The notes under the pieces: generated by a model
The model's input: only the letters and a program-made list of their open reading frames with translations
Told to the model about the DNA's origin: nothing
Databases searched by the model: none
Position numbers and translations under genes: made by a program
Part shown: in pieces, positions 17,848 through 27,731 of the stretch
Layout: every line of letters begins with the position of its first letter
Position numbering within the stretch: the stretch's first letter is position 1
From: Actinomycetota bacterium
GTDB lineage: Bacteria; Actinomycetota; Actinomycetes; Mycobacteriales; Mycobacteriaceae
Length of the DNA stretch: 64,000 nucleotides
Assembly: GCA_018268465.1 (NCBI GenBank)
Contig: JAFDWN010000026.1
Span: forward strand, 98,909-162,908
Reading direction: 5' to 3'

Positions 17848-20541
17848 ATGACCGACACCGGATACTCGGTGGCGTTGTCCTTCGAGGACGGCGTCACCCG
17901 CTTCATCACCTGCCGCGACGACCAGACCGTCGCCGACGCGTCCTACCGCCAGCGCATCAACATCCCGCTGGACTGCCGCGACGGTGCCTGCGGGACGTGT
18001 AAGGCGTTGTGCGAATCGGGCGACTACGACGGCGGCACCTACATCGACGACGCGCTGTCCCCCGACGAGGCGGCCGCCGGCTACGTGCTGCCGTGCAGTA
18101 TGAAACCGCGGTCGGACCTGGTCCTGCAGATCGCCAGCACCTCCGACATCGCCAAGACCCAGGCCGCCACCTACACCGGGACGCTGGTGCGGCTGGATCG
18201 GTTGTCCGCCACCACCGTCGAAATCGGCATCGAGATCCCCAACCGATCCGAACTGGCGTTCCTGCCCGGGCAGTACGTGAACATCGCGGTGCCCGGTACC
18301 GGCGGCGACACCCCGGTCACCAGGTCGTACTCGTTCTCCAACGCCCCGCGGGAGAACCTGCTCACCTTCCTGGTGAAACTGACTCCGGGCGGGGCGATGT
18401 CGGAGTATCTGGCCCAGCGCGCCGCGGTCGGGGACACCATCACGTTCACCGGCCCCAACGGGTCGTTCTTCCTGCGGGAGGCGCAGCGGCCCGCGCTGCT
18501 GCTCGCCGGCGGCACGGGTCTGGCCCCGATCCTGGCCATACTGCGGAAACTGCGTGACGACGGCAGCCACCGCAAGGTGCACCTCGTGTACGGCGTGAGC
18601 ACCGACGAGGATGTCGTCGCACTCGATGCGATCGACGACATCGCCTCGACGCTGCCGGGTTTCACCTGGGACTACTGCGTCGCCGACCCGTCGAGCGCGG
18701 CCGCCAACAAGGGCCCGGAGCGGGCCTACGTGACCAGCCTGATCGGGCCGGAGCACCTTTATGACGGCGACGTCGCCGTGTACCTCTGCGGCCCGCCGCC
18801 GATGGTGGAGTCGGTGCGCCGTCACGTCGCCGACGCCGGGATCGACCCGTCCGGGTTCTACTACGAGAAGTTCGCCCTGGCCCACGCACCGGCCACCGCA
18901 CTCCCGGGGCAGGACACCGAAACACGCTCCACGACAACCGTCGAGGAGCTCCTCGTGTCCGCCGATGCGCGCACCGTCGCGGGGCAGGTGATGCTGCGGC
19001 CTGCGGAGCTGAGCGCCCTGCTCGGCGGCGCCGCCGACACCGGCGACAGTATCCGCCGGATCGCCGGGCAGCTGATGGTTCCGGTCGCCGCAGGCGGCGT
19101 CACCACACCGCTGGACGTCGACAGCGAGCTGTTGATCTCTGCCGGGGCGCGCTCGGTGGCCGGTCAGGAAGTGTTCGCCGCCGCGGCCGCGCGTCCTGTC
19201 TCCGCACCCGCCCCGGTCCCCGTGTCCGCTCCGCCGGCGGTGGCTGCCGCACCCGCGGTGGCACAGGACGGCTACCAGATCGGCGAGGAACATCCCGAGG
19301 TCCACGAGTCCGACGCCCTCTTCGAAGCACGCCAGGCACTCGAACTCGGCGCGCTGGAACTGACTCTGGGCAGGCTCTCCAGCCGTCAGATCGCCGGCTA
19401 CCGCCTGCTCGCGGAGTCGACGCTGCCGTATGTCGACGGCGACCGGTTCGTCGACGCGGCCCAGTACACCGAGACCAACGCGGCATTCCACGACTACCTG
19501 TTCACCCTGACCGGCAACGAACACCTGCTGCAGGCCTATCAGGCACTCGGGGTGAAGGGGCGGATGGGCGAGGTACTGCGCAACGCGACATGGTGCCATC
19601 CCCTGTGCGCACGCGACCATGTCGATATCGTCGACGCATTCGAGGCAGGCGACCGAACCGCTGCCCGCGATTTGATCACCGCGCACGCCGACCGGGCCAA
19701 GCAGACCATGCGCCGCGCGATGGCGGACTCGCTTGCACGGCGGCGCCCGAAGTTCGTCACCCCCGGCAGGTTCGCGGGCAAGGTCGTCGTCGTCACGGGC
19801 GCCGCGCAGGGCATCGGCGAGCACACCGCCCGCCGGATCAGCGCAGAAGGCGGCACCCTGGTGGTTGCCGACCGCTCCGAGCTGGTCAAGGAACTCGCCG
19901 ACGAGCTGTCCACCGGCGGGCCGGAGGCGCTCGCCGTCACCGCCGACCTGGAACACTGGGAGGGCGCGGAAAGCGTCGCCCGCCAGGCTCTGTCGGCCTT
20001 CGGCCGGATCGACGTGCTGGTCAACAACGTCGGTGGTGCGATCAACTTCAAACCGTTCACCGAGTTCAGCGACGCCGAGATCCGCGCCGAGATCGACCGG
20101 TCCCTGATGACCACGCTGTACTCCTGCCGCGCGGCGCTGCCCTCGATGGTCGCGCGGGGACAAGGCGTCATCGTCAACGTCTCCTCGGCCGCGACCCGCG
20201 GCATCCACCGCATCCCCTACTCGGCCGCCAAGGGCGGGATCAACGCCATCACCGCATCGCTGGCCATGGAGTACGCCGACAACGGCATCCGGGTGGTCGC
20301 CACCGCACCCGGCGGAACCGAGGCGCCACCCCGGCGCATCTCCCGCGGCACACCCGAGCCTGGCAACGAGACCCAGCGGGCCTGGTTCGACGCCCACATC
20401 GAGCAGACGGTGGACTCGTCGTTGCTCAAGCGCTACGGCACGCTCGACGAGCAGGTCGCCGCGATCTGCTTCCTGGCCTCCGAGGAGGCGTCCTACATCA
20501 CCGGAACCGTCCTGCCCGTCGCGGGCGGCGACCTCGGCTGA
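17848..20541 (+). CDS. benCD: BenC-FCD-BenD fusion: benzoate dioxygenase reductase, FCD-like domain and benzoate diol dehydrogenase in one chain
   Basis: One uninterrupted frame of 897 codons holds three parts. Residues 1-345 are BenC: 2Fe-2S cysteines 43, 48, 51 and 83, flavin motif RSYSFSN at 159-165, NAD motif GGTGLAP at 221-227. Residues 346-483 are a linker with two near copies of SADARTVAGQ (371-380 and 431-440) and an Ala/Pro-rich stretch. Residues about 484-628 look like the FCD effector domain of GntR regulators, with His548, His591 and His613 at the positions of its metal-binding histidines, but there is no DNA-binding domain. Residues 635-897 are BenD, an SDR with TGAAQGIG at 650-657 and catalytic Tyr791/Lys795. 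The outer parts supply electrons to BenAB and oxidise the diol to catechol. The NADH made by BenD equals that used by BenC, so fusion could aid recycling (inference). Codon use is like its neighbours. Confidence 0.9.
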   Translation: MTDTGYSVALSFEDGVTRFITCRDDQTVADASYRQRINIPLDCRDGACGTCKALCESGDYDGGTYIDDALSPDEAAAGYVLPCSMKPRSDLVLQIASTSDIAKTQAATYTGTLVRLDRLSATTVEIGIEIPNRSELAFLPGQYVNIAVPGTGGDTPVTRSYSFSNAPRENLLTFLVKLTPGGAMSEYLAQRAAVGDTITFTGPNGSFFLREAQRPALLLAGGTGLAPILAILRKLRDDGSHRKVHLVYGVSTDEDVVALDAIDDIASTLPGFTWDYCVADPSSAAANKGPERAYVTSLIGPEHLYDGDVAVYLCGPPPMVESVRRHVADAGIDPSGFYYEKFALAHAPATALPGQDTETRSTTTVEELLVSADARTVAGQVMLRPAELSALLGGAADTGDSIRRIAGQLMVPVAAGGVTTPLDVDSELLISAGARSVAGQEVFAAAAARPVSAPAPVPVSAPPAVAAAPAVAQDGYQIGEEHPEVHESDALFEARQALELGALELTLGRLSSRQIAGYRLLAESTLPYVDGDRFVDAAQYTETNAAFHDYLFTLTGNEHLLQAYQALGVKGRMGEVLRNATWCHPLCARDHVDIVDAFEAGDRTAARDLITAHADRAKQTMRRAMADSLARRRPKFVTPGRFAGKVVVVTGAAQGIGEHTARRISAEGGTLVVADRSELVKELADELSTGGPEALAVTADLEHWEGAESVARQALSAFGRIDVLVNNVGGAINFKPFTEFSDAEIRAEIDRSLMTTLYSCRAALPSMVARGQGVIVNVSSAATRGIHRIPYSAAKGGINAITASLAMEYADNGIRVVATAPGGTEAPPRRISRGTPEPGNETQRAWFDAHIEQTVDSSLLKRYGTLDEQVAAICFLASEEASYITGTVLPVAGGDLG

Positions 20542-20593
20542 CCCCGCTTCACAGCCCTCAACCCACTCCCCCCAACACAATTGGAGCTCAACC

Positions 20594-21898
20594 ATGCCCG
20601 AAAACCGAAGAGCGCGCGCCCTCGCTTGGGTAGTCGCCCTCTCCACCGCTGCGCTCGTCTTCGACGGATACGACCTGGTCGTCTACGGCACCGTCGTACC
20701 CACCCTGCTCGCCGATCCGTCCCAGCTCGGTGCGATCTCACCCGAACAGGCGGGCGCACTGGGCAGCTACGCCCTCATCGGCGTCATGGTGGGCGCGCTG
20801 GCCGCAGGCGCGATCGGTGACCGCGTCGGCCGGCGCGCCGTCATGCTGGTCAACCTCGGATGGTTCTCGGTCGGGATGCTGCTCACCGCATTCGCCCAGT
20901 CGGTGACCATGTTCGGCTTCTTCCGGTTCCTGACCGGGATCGGCGTCGGCGCCCTGGTCGCCACCGTGGGCGCGCTCGTGGCCGAATTCGCCGAGCCGCA
21001 TCAGCGCAATCGGCTCAACGCCGTCGTGTACAGCGGGATCCCCGCAGGCGGTGTCCTGGCGGCGCTGGCCGCTCTGCTCTTCGCCGACAGCGACAGCTGG
21101 CGGATCCTCTTCGCGTTCGGTGCGCTGCCGTTCGTGACACTGCTCCCCCTTGCGGTGTGGAAGCTGCCCGAATCCCCGCGCTGGCTGATGTCGCGGGGAC
21201 GCGAGGAGGAAGCCGTCGCGCTGGCCGCGCGCACCGGCGTCACCCTGCCGTCTGCGACCGAATCAGACACCGGCGGTGTCGGTTTCGCGGCACTGGTACG
21301 CAAGCCGCTGGTCGGACCGACCGCCCTGCTCGGCTTGATGAGCTTCGTCGGCCTGCTGCTGACGTATGGCCTCAACACGTGGCTGCCGCAGATCATGCAG
21401 AGCAACGGCTACGGCAAGACCTACTCGCTGACGTTCCTGCTGGTGCTCAACCTCGGCGCGATCCTCGGTGGTCTGTTCGCGTCCTACGTCGCCGACCGGC
21501 TCGGCAGCGCCCAACGCGTCGTAGTCACGACCTTCGTCCTCGCCGCGGCGATGCTGCTCCTGCTTCCGCTGAGTCTTCCGCTTGGCGCGCTGCTCGCCGC
21601 CGTCGCGATCGCGGGTGTGGGAACGATCGGCACGCAGGTGCTGATCTACGGACTGGTGTCGAACTACTACCCCACCCGGGCGCGTGCCGCCGGAGTCGCG
21701 TGGTGCGCAGGGTTCGGCCGCCTCGGCGGGATCGTCGGACCGGTGATCGGCGGGCTGCTGGTCGGCGCCGGGGTCGGCGGGTCGGTCGCATTCCTGATCT
21801 TCGCGGCGCTGGCCCTGCTCGGCGCCATGGTCACCGCCTTCGTGCCGAAGAGCCGTTCGCCGATGCCCGCCACCGATCAGGTCGCCGCGTCGGTATAG
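20594..21898 (+). CDS. benK: Benzoate transporter, AAHS family of the MFS
   Basis: The 434-residue protein has about 12 hydrophobic segments and the marks of aromatic acid:H+ symporters: DGYD at 24-27 in the first membrane segment, needed for transport in BenK/PcaK, and GDRVGRR in the loop between segments 2 and 3. It is the last gene of the ben operon, 52 bases after benCD, so benzoate is the expected substrate; other aromatic acids are possible. A strong inverted repeat at 21912-21975 follows and ends the operon against the convergent quinone oxidoreductase gene. Confidence 0.9.
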   Translation: MPENRRARALAWVVALSTAALVFDGYDLVVYGTVVPTLLADPSQLGAISPEQAGALGSYALIGVMVGALAAGAIGDRVGRRAVMLVNLGWFSVGMLLTAFAQSVTMFGFFRFLTGIGVGALVATVGALVAEFAEPHQRNRLNAVVYSGIPAGGVLAALAALLFADSDSWRILFAFGALPFVTLLPLAVWKLPESPRWLMSRGREEEAVALAARTGVTLPSATESDTGGVGFAALVRKPLVGPTALLGLMSFVGLLLTYGLNTWLPQIMQSNGYGKTYSLTFLLVLNLGAILGGLFASYVADRLGSAQRVVVTTFVLAAAMLLLLPLSLPLGALLAAVAIAGVGTIGTQVLIYGLVSNYYPTRARAAGVAWCAGFGRLGGIVGPVIGGLLVGAGVGGSVAFLIFAALALLGAMVTAFVPKSRSPMPATDQVAASV

Positions 21899-21911
21899 CC
21901 GCTACCCCGTG

Positions 21912-21975
21912 CGCCGAATGTGCGGTTGTTGTACGGGTTTCGCGAGAGCGACCGTCAACAACCGTACATTCGGCG
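21912..21975. repeat. Intergenic inverted repeat between convergent genes (hairpin family A, copy 1)
   Basis: Arms of 20 bases (21912-21931 and 21956-21975) pair with one mismatch around a 24-base loop containing TCGCG. It sits between benK and the convergent quinone oxidoreductase gene, so it may act as a bidirectional terminator. The arm starts CGCCGAATGTGCGGTTGTT and resembles the repeat at 30714-30777, which suggests a mobile or recurrent element rather than a plain terminator. Confidence 0.65.
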
Positions 21976-21988
21976 TATCAGAGGAGGC

Positions 21989-22975
21989 TCATGGCACCAA
22001 GAGGAGTTTGCCGGTGGTGGCGCGGCTCTCCATGTCGGCGTGTGCTTGTGCCGCATCTCCCAACCGGTACTCCCCGCCGATTCTCACCTGGAGCACGCCC
22101 GCGGCGATCCAGTCGAACAGCTGCGCCGTATGGGCGCGAAGCAGCGCAGGCGTGGGGATGTGATCGCTGAACACCGCGTAGCCGATCTTGATGCTCTTCG
22201 GCAGGGCCATGATGTCGATCGGGTCCGGCCCGCCCAGCACGGGGCCGTACCAGCAGAACGTGCCCGAGCGGCGCAGCACATCGAGTGAACCCTGGAAGGT
22301 CGTCGGCCCGGACCCGTCGTACACGACGTGCACGCCCGCACCACCGGTCAGCCGCAACGCCTCGTCGGCGAACCGGCCCTCGGTATCGACGATCACATGG
22401 TCGGCACCCGCCTCCTTGGCCGCGGTGACTTTGCCCTCCGACGAGACGCGACCGATCACCGATCCGCCCCGCAGCTTGACGATCTGGGTCAGTAGCAGGC
22501 CAAGGCCACCCGCCGCGGCGTGGACGAATGCGACGTCACCCGGCTGCACCGGGTAGAAGCCCGTGGCGAAATGGCTTGCAGTGAGGCCTTGCATCATCAC
22601 CGACGCGGCCGTGCGGTCGTCGATCCCGTCCGGGATCGGCACCAGCGATGCGGCGGGGATGGCGATCCGCTGCGCATAGCTGCCCGGCGCATAGACCCAG
22701 GCCACACGCTGACCGACCGTGATGGCGTCGGGACCACCGTCGGCGTCCTCGCCGACGGCCACCACCCGGCCCGCGCCCTCCACACCGAGGATCTTGGGAT
22801 CGGGAATGTCGGTCCAGGCCGTGCCCTGCCGCACCCCGATATCCATGAAGTTCACTCCCGCGTAGCCGATCTCGACCAACGCTTCACCGGGACCCGGAAC
22901 CGGTTCGGGCCGGTCGGCGTACTCGAGCACCTCCCGACCGCCCGTGCCGGTCATCACGACTGCCTTCACTGCCAC
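21989..22975 (-). CDS. Zinc-independent NADPH:quinone oxidoreductase (MDR family)
   Basis: The 328-residue protein is a medium-chain dehydrogenase/reductase of the QOR type: GroES-like N-terminal part with GEALVEIGYAGVNFMDIGVRQG and no zinc-binding cysteines, then a nucleotide-binding domain with HAAAGGLGLLLTQ at about 150-162. Such enzymes reduce quinones or enones with NADPH. The TetR gene 33 bases upstream and a TetR-type palindrome at 22986-22997 suggest that it is induced by a toxic or electrophilic compound. Its link to the aromatic pathways (for instance quinones from catechols) is inference. Confidence 0.85.
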   Translation of the reverse strand: MAVKAVVMTGTGGREVLEYADRPEPVPGPGEALVEIGYAGVNFMDIGVRQGTAWTDIPDPKILGVEGAGRVVAVGEDADGGPDAITVGQRVAWVYAPGSYAQRIAIPAASLVPIPDGIDDRTAASVMMQGLTASHFATGFYPVQPGDVAFVHAAAGGLGLLLTQIVKLRGGSVIGRVSSEGKVTAAKEAGADHVIVDTEGRFADEALRLTGGAGVHVVYDGSGPTTFQGSLDVLRRSGTFCWYGPVLGGPDPIDIMALPKSIKIGYAVFSDHIPTPALLRAHTAQLFDWIAAGVLQVRIGGEYRLGDAAQAHADMESRATTGKLLLVP

Positions 22976-22985
22976 TCCTTATCGT

Positions 22986-22997
22986 GAACGTTCGTTC
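22986..22997. promoter_or_regulatory. TetR operator candidate before the quinone oxidoreductase gene
   Basis: GAACGTTCGTTC keeps the half-sites GAACG and CGTTC of the perfect palindrome found upstream of tetR at 23597-23608. It lies between tetR and the quinone oxidoreductase start, where a repressor could block the downstream gene. Confidence 0.55.
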
Positions 22998-23008
22998 TGC
23001 AATTGGGG

Positions 23009-23575
23009 CTACTGAAGCGCCCGCAGCGCCATGTCGGCGAGGCCCGTGAGGACCGCGGGTGCCGCACCGCCGCGGCCGGCGACGCGGATACCCGCGATGT
23101 TCGCGACAAGGTAGTCGGCCGCCAGGTCCGGGTCGAGCCCGGAAGCCACATCCCCCTCCCGCTGCGCATCGCGCAACCGCCCGGCGATCACCGCGTGCAG
23201 GCTCTGGCCGAACAGTGCCTTGATCTCGGTCAGCTCGGGACGCGAAGCGCCGAACTCATAGGTCGAGGCGACGCCTAAACACGGCTGATCAGCGGTTTCG
23301 ACCACACGCCGCAGCATCGCGACGATTCCGTCGACGGCCCGTGCACCGCTGCGGAGCGCATCGAAATGCGCCGCACACTCACCCATGCCGTAGCGGCGCA
23401 CCGCCGAGCAGTACAGCTGCCACTTGTCGCCGAATGCCGCATAGAGGCTCTGCCGCCCTATCCCCATCGCGTCGACGAGCATCTGGGCCGAGCTGCCCTC
23501 GAAGCCGTGCTCGCGGAAGACGCCGATCGCTCCGTCGAGGGCGGCGTCGGCGTCGAACTCCCGTGATCGTGCCAC
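23009..23575 (-). CDS. TetR/AcrR-family repressor
   Basis: The 188-residue protein starts MARSREFDADAALDGAIGVFREHGFEGSSAQMLVDAMGIGRQSLYAAFGDKWQLYCSA by family pattern, with the TetR helix-turn-helix at about 25-55 (SAQMLVDAMGIGRQSLYAAFGDK). The C-terminal part is a variable ligand-binding domain. Palindromic operators flank the gene: GAACGATCGTTC at 23597-23608 in front of it and GAACGTTCGTTC at 22986-22997 before the quinone oxidoreductase. It therefore probably represses itself and the oxidoreductase, and perhaps the divergent LuxR-type gene. The inducer is unknown. Confidence 0.86.
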   Translation of the reverse strand: MARSREFDADAALDGAIGVFREHGFEGSSAQMLVDAMGIGRQSLYAAFGDKWQLYCSAVRRYGMGECAAHFDALRSGARAVDGIVAMLRRVVETADQPCLGVASTYEFGASRPELTEIKALFGQSLHAVIAGRLRDAQREGDVASGLDPDLAADYLVANIAGIRVAGRGGAAPAVLTGLADMALRALQ

Positions 23576-23596
23576 CCATCCGTTATACCTTTTCAG

Positions 23597-23608
23597 GAAC
23601 GATCGTTC
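23597..23608. promoter_or_regulatory. TetR operator candidate, perfect palindrome
   Basis: GAACGATCGTTC is a perfect 12-base palindrome in the 45-base gap between the TetR gene (leftward) and the LuxR-type gene (rightward). It shares both half-sites with the copy at 22986-22997. Confidence 0.65.
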
Positions 23609-23620
23609 AATTTTACGAAG

Positions 23621-26323
23621 GTGCGGTCATCCCCGGGCTCTCGCACAAAAACGGGTACAACAACCGTGCGCCCGGCATGGTCGAACTACCATGTGACGGT
23701 GGTCATCGGGTCAACCCCCTTCGTCGGGCGTGACCTGGAGCTGACCGAACTGGCCGACCGCCTCGCCGACATGCACGGCGTCGACGTGGTCGCCGTCGTC
23801 GGCGAGGCAGGCATCGGTAAGACGGCGCTGCTGCGCAGGCTTGCGGCCGCACACCCGGGAAGTCTGTGGGCCCAGGCGGCCGCGTGGGAATCCGGCACGC
23901 CCGGCGGGATGCTCGCTCAGCTGCTCGACGGGAACGCCGCCCCGGACCCGGTGGTCGCCGCAGAGCAGCTGGCCGACGCGGCGGCCGACGCGCGGCTCAT
24001 CGCGGTCGACGATGCGGACAACGCCGATACCCTTTCCCTGCAGTCGCTTTCGACCATGCTCCGACGCCACCGCGACCTGCCGGTGCTGGTCGTACTCGGC
24101 GCCGTATCCGTGCCGTCGACGCTGACCGACGTCGTCACCGGCGAGCTGCGGCTCACCGGGCTGGACAGCCCGGCGGTGGCCGCACTCGCCGCCACCCGCG
24201 GCAGGATCATCCATCCCGCCATGGCCGACGCGCTGACCCGGCACACCCGCGGCAACCCCCGCGATGTGCACGCACTGCTCGACGAACTGCCTGCCACGCT
24301 GTGGTCGCAGCCCGACGCACCGCTACCCGCCCCCTCCTACGTCGTCACCCGGGTCGGGAATCAGTTGCAGCAGTGTGGTTCCGACGCGCGGAGCCTGGTC
24401 GAGGCACTCGCGATCCTCGGCCCCGCGGCGAGTCTGGCCGAAGTGGCGACGCTGGCCGGCCTCGGCGACCCGTCCGCGGCGATCGACGAGGCGGCGGCGG
24501 CGGGTCTCATCGCGGGCGGTTCGCGATTCGAGCCCCGGCTACGCGACCACCTCACCCGGGCCGCGGTGGTCGACCTGATGGGAACACGGGGGGCGAGCCG
24601 GGTCCACCAACGCGCCGCGGAGATCGTCATCGATCCGGCCCGCCGGGTCGCGCACCGGGTCGCCGCCGCTCCCCTGCCCGATACCGCACTCGCCGACGAT
24701 GTGGCCATCCTCGCCGGCGAACGAGCCGCGGAAGGCGCATGGGCCGAAGCCGCCACGTTGTTCCGGGATGCCAGCAGGCTGACCCCCGACCCGCTGGTTC
24801 GCGACGAACGGCTCACCAGGTCGGTGGATGCGCTGATCGCCGCCGGCGATTGTGCCGGCGCGGCCGCACAGGTCCCCGCGATCGAGAGCCTTCGCGAAAC
24901 ACCGCTGCGTAACGCGGTTTTGGCGTACCTGGCGATAGTGCGCGGACGCGCCACCGAGGCCGAGGTCCGGCTGCGGCGCGCCGACGACATCGTCAACATC
25001 GACCGGGACCCCGACACCGCGGCACTGATCGCCCAGCGCTATGTGCTGCATTCCCTGGTCCGGTGCAGGGGCGAGGAACTGGTCGGCTGGGCCGACCGGG
25101 CCATCGATCTGGCGGGACGGGAGTCCTCGGCGGGGATCGAGGCGGCGGCGATCCGTGGCCTCGGGCTCGCCGCGACCGGTCAATCCCGCCAGGCCACCGC
25201 CGCGTACGACGAACTGGCGAGCTGGGTGCGGCACGGCGCCCAGGCGCAGCGGGTCACGATGGCGCGGGGCTGGCTGCAACTCATCCGCGACGACGTCGAC
25301 GGCGCCAGGTCCAGTCTGGAGAGCGCGGTGGCCACCGCGGGTCTGGGTGGTTCGGCGCGGATCACGCTGTGGGCCCACGCGTGGCTGGCCCGCGTCCAGT
25401 TCGCCACCGGCGAGTGGGACCGTGCGTTGCAGACCGTCGAGCTGGGCCGGGCACTCACCGCGTCGAGCGGGATCGTCCTGGCGGAGCCGCTGCTGGAGTG
25501 GACGGCCGCGCAGGTTCATGCGCTGCGGGGCAACTGGGCCGCCGCGGACGCCGCGGTGCGCAACGCCGAGGCGGTCACCCAGGACTACGAGATCATGCGG
25601 ATACCGACACTGCTGGGCAAGGCGCAGATCGCCGAGGCGGAGGCCGACTATGCGAAGGTGCGGCGGGTGCTCGATCCGTTGCGGGCGATGGCGCCCGGCA
25701 CCTCGCTGCAGGAACCCGGACACTGGCCCTGGGTCGACGTGCTCGCCAACGCGATGGTGATCGACGGTCAGCTCGACGCGGCGGATACGTTCCTGCGGCC
25801 CTTCGAATCCCGCGCTCGCGCCCGCGGGCACCGGTCGACGCAGGCCCGGTTGGGGTATGCCAGGGGCAGGCTGCTCGGTGCCGCCGGTGACCTGCCCGCC
25901 GCGCGACGGGCGTTCGAGGAGTCGCTGCGTGTCCTCGAGGGTCTGCCCCTGCGCTACGACCTGGCCCGGGTGAACTTCGCGTTCGGGCAGACCCTGCGGC
26001 GGGCCGGTAAGCGCCGCCAGGCCGACGAGGTGATCAGCACCGCCCGCGACCTGTATGTCTCGCTGGGCGCCGACACCTATGTGGCACGGTGCGACCGAGA
26101 GCTCAAAGCCGGTGGCGTGCACCAGGTTCGCGGTTCACGCGACAACGTCGAACTGACCCCCCAGGAAGAGGCGGTGACGTCCCTGGTCGCCCAGGGACTG
26201 TCGAACCGCGAGGTGGCCGCGGAACTGTTCGTGTCACCCAAGACGGTGCAGTATCACCTGACCCGGATCTACGCCAAGCTCGGGGTGCGGTCGCGCTCCG
26301 AGCTCGCGGCGTTGCGGCGCTGA
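23621..26323 (+). CDS. Large ATP-binding LuxR-family (LAL-type) regulator
   Basis: The 900-residue frame (GTG at 23621; a GTG at 23693 would give 876 residues starting just before the FVGRDLEL segment and is a good alternative) has the LAL layout. An AAA-type ATPase comes first, with Walker A GEAGIGKT at 61-68. A long helical, TPR-like middle of about 500 residues follows, and a LuxR helix-turn-helix ends the protein ([36 protein letters not shown] in outline). These are signal-integrating activators; MalT is the best-known relative. Its ligand and targets are not visible. The 3' end overlaps the convergent pcaJ gene by 55 bases. Confidence 0.83.
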   Translation: MRSSPGSRTKTGTTTVRPAWSNYHVTVVIGSTPFVGRDLELTELADRLADMHGVDVVAVVGEAGIGKTALLRRLAAAHPGSLWAQAAAWESGTPGGMLAQLLDGNAAPDPVVAAEQLADAAADARLIAVDDADNADTLSLQSLSTMLRRHRDLPVLVVLGAVSVPSTLTDVVTGELRLTGLDSPAVAALAATRGRIIHPAMADALTRHTRGNPRDVHALLDELPATLWSQPDAPLPAPSYVVTRVGNQLQQCGSDARSLVEALAILGPAASLAEVATLAGLGDPSAAIDEAAAAGLIAGGSRFEPRLRDHLTRAAVVDLMGTRGASRVHQRAAEIVIDPARRVAHRVAAAPLPDTALADDVAILAGERAAEGAWAEAATLFRDASRLTPDPLVRDERLTRSVDALIAAGDCAGAAAQVPAIESLRETPLRNAVLAYLAIVRGRATEAEVRLRRADDIVNIDRDPDTAALIAQRYVLHSLVRCRGEELVGWADRAIDLAGRESSAGIEAAAIRGLGLAATGQSRQATAAYDELASWVRHGAQAQRVTMARGWLQLIRDDVDGARSSLESAVATAGLGGSARITLWAHAWLARVQFATGEWDRALQTVELGRALTASSGIVLAEPLLEWTAAQVHALRGNWAAADAAVRNAEAVTQDYEIMRIPTLLGKAQIAEAEADYAKVRRVLDPLRAMAPGTSLQEPGHWPWVDVLANAMVIDGQLDAADTFLRPFESRARARGHRSTQARLGYARGRLLGAAGDLPAARRAFEESLRVLEGLPLRYDLARVNFAFGQTLRRAGKRRQADEVISTARDLYVSLGADTYVARCDRELKAGGVHQVRGSRDNVELTPQEEAVTSLVAQGLSNREVAAELFVSPKTVQYHLTRIYAKLGVRSRSELAALRR

Positions 26324-26949
26324 TCCGTCACCGGTGCCGCGGTCTTGGCGATGACCTCGTCGAGTTCCACGCCCGGGGCGAGTTCCACGACGGCGAAGCC
26401 CTCACCCGTCACGTCGAACACACCGAGATCGGAGATCACCTGGCTCACCACCTTCTTCCCGGTGAGTGGCAGGTCGCAGCGGGTGACCAGTTTGGCCGCA
26501 CCGGATTTCGCGACGTGGTCCATCAGCACGATCACTCGTCCGGCGCCGTTCACCAGATCCATCGCGCCGCCCATCCCCTTGACCATCGAGCCGGGGACCA
26601 TCCAGTTCGCCAGGTCGCCGTTGGCGGCCACCTGCATGCCGCCGAGCACCGCGACGTCGACGTGTCCGCCGCGGATCATCGCGAAGCTGGTCGAGGAGTC
26701 GAAGTACGACGCGCCGGGGACCACCGACACGGTCTGCTTACCGGCGTTGACGAGATCGGGGTCGACCTCGTCCTCGTACGGGAAGGGTCCGACGCCGAGG
26801 ATGCCGTTCTCGGCGTGCAACTGCACATCCGAACCCTCCGGCAGATAGTCGGGAATCAGCGTCGGCAGTCCGATGCCGAGGTTGACGTAGTCGCCGTCGC
26901 GGAGTTCCAGCGCGGCACGGGCGGCCATTTCGGTACGTGTCCAGCTCAT
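26269..26949 (-). CDS. pcaJ: 3-oxoadipate CoA-transferase, beta subunit
   Basis: The 226-residue protein is the B subunit of a family I CoA-transferase: [14 protein letters not shown] at about 23-36 and the catalytic Glu47 in [11 protein letters not shown]. With PcaI it moves CoA from succinyl-CoA to 3-oxoadipate. It overlaps pcaI by 4 bases (ATGA). About 17 residues at the C-terminus exceed the usual core and are encoded within the convergent 3' end of the LuxR-type gene. Acetoacetate CoA-transferase subunits look alike; the pcaF-pcaD-pcaI-pcaJ order favours the 3-oxoadipate role. Confidence 0.88.
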   Translation of the reverse strand: MSWTRTEMAARAALELRDGDYVNLGIGLPTLIPDYLPEGSDVQLHAENGILGVGPFPYEDEVDPDLVNAGKQTVSVVPGASYFDSSTSFAMIRGGHVDVAVLGGMQVAANGDLANWMVPGSMVKGMGGAMDLVNGAGRVIVLMDHVAKSGAAKLVTRCDLPLTGKKVVSQVISDLGVFDVTGEGFAVVELAPGVELDEVIAKTAAPVTDQRRNAASSERDRTPSLA

Positions 26950-27731
26950 TTCGTGACCTCCTGCGTGGGGCGGGGGCGGGTGGTGCGCTTCTCGATGCCT
27001 TTGCGGGCGGCCTGTTCGGGGGTCAGCGCGACGACGCGCTTGACGAAGATGCCGGGCAGGTGGATCTCGTCGGGGTGCAGTTCGCCAACCTCGACGACGC
27101 GTTCGGCCTCCACCACGGTGATCCGCCCCGACATCGCCGCGGGCGGGTTGAAATTGCGGGCGGCTGCGTGGAAGACGCAGTTACCCGCCTTGTCGGCGAC
27201 GGCGGCCCGCACCAGCGCGTAGTCGGTGACGATGGATTCCTCGAGGAGCATTTCGCGGCCGTTGAACACGCGGACCTCCTTGGGGGGTGAGGCCAGGGCG
27301 ACAGTGCCGTCGGAGTTGTACCGCCACGGCAGGCCGCCCTCGGCGACCAGCGTCCCGACCCCGGTGGGGGTGAAGAAGGCACCGATTCCGCTACCGCCCG
27401 CGCGCATCCGTTCGGCCAGCGTGCCCTGCGGTGTGAGCTCGACGGTGACCTCACCGGCCAGGTACTGCCGGGCGAACTCCTTGTTCTCCCCCACGTAGGA
27501 GGCGATCACTCGGCTGATCCGCCGTGCCTCGAGCAGCAGGCCCAGCCCACCGCCGTCGACGCCGCAGTTGTTGGAGACGATCGTGAGGTCCCCCGCGCCC
27601 TGCTCCAGCAGGGCCTCGATGAGGAACCACGGGATGCCGGCCAGGCCGAAGCCGCCGACGGCCAGGCTCGCGCCGTCGGGGATGTCGGCGACCGCCTCGG
27701 CGGCTGTGCCGACCACTTTGTTCAGTGTCAT
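26946..27731 (-). CDS. pcaI: 3-oxoadipate CoA-transferase, alpha subunit
   Basis: The 261-residue protein is the A subunit of a family I CoA-transferase, with the oxyanion/CoA motif GGFGLAGIP at about 27-35 and [12 protein letters not shown]. It pairs with PcaJ, whose start it overlaps by 4 bases, and its own start overlaps the pcaD stop by 4 bases. The complex converts 3-oxoadipate to 3-oxoadipyl-CoA, the substrate of PcaF. Confidence 0.88.
   Translation of the reverse strand: MTLNKVVGTAAEAVADIPDGASLAVGGFGLAGIPWFLIEALLEQGAGDLTIVSNNCGVDGGGLGLLLEARRISRVIASYVGENKEFARQYLAGEVTVELTPQGTLAERMRAGGSGIGAFFTPTGVGTLVAEGGLPWRYNSDGTVALASPPKEVRVFNGREMLLEESIVTDYALVRAAVADKAGNCVFHAAARNFNPPAAMSGRITVVEAERVVEVGELHPDEIHLPGIFVKRVVALTPEQAARKGIEKRTTRPRPTQEVTK

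Noticed and set aside
17824-20646. 940-codon open frame on the minus strand opposite benCD
   Set aside because: It is a GC-driven shadow of benCD with no recognisable domain and biased Gly/Arg/Asp content; benCD on the plus strand has clear motifs throughout.
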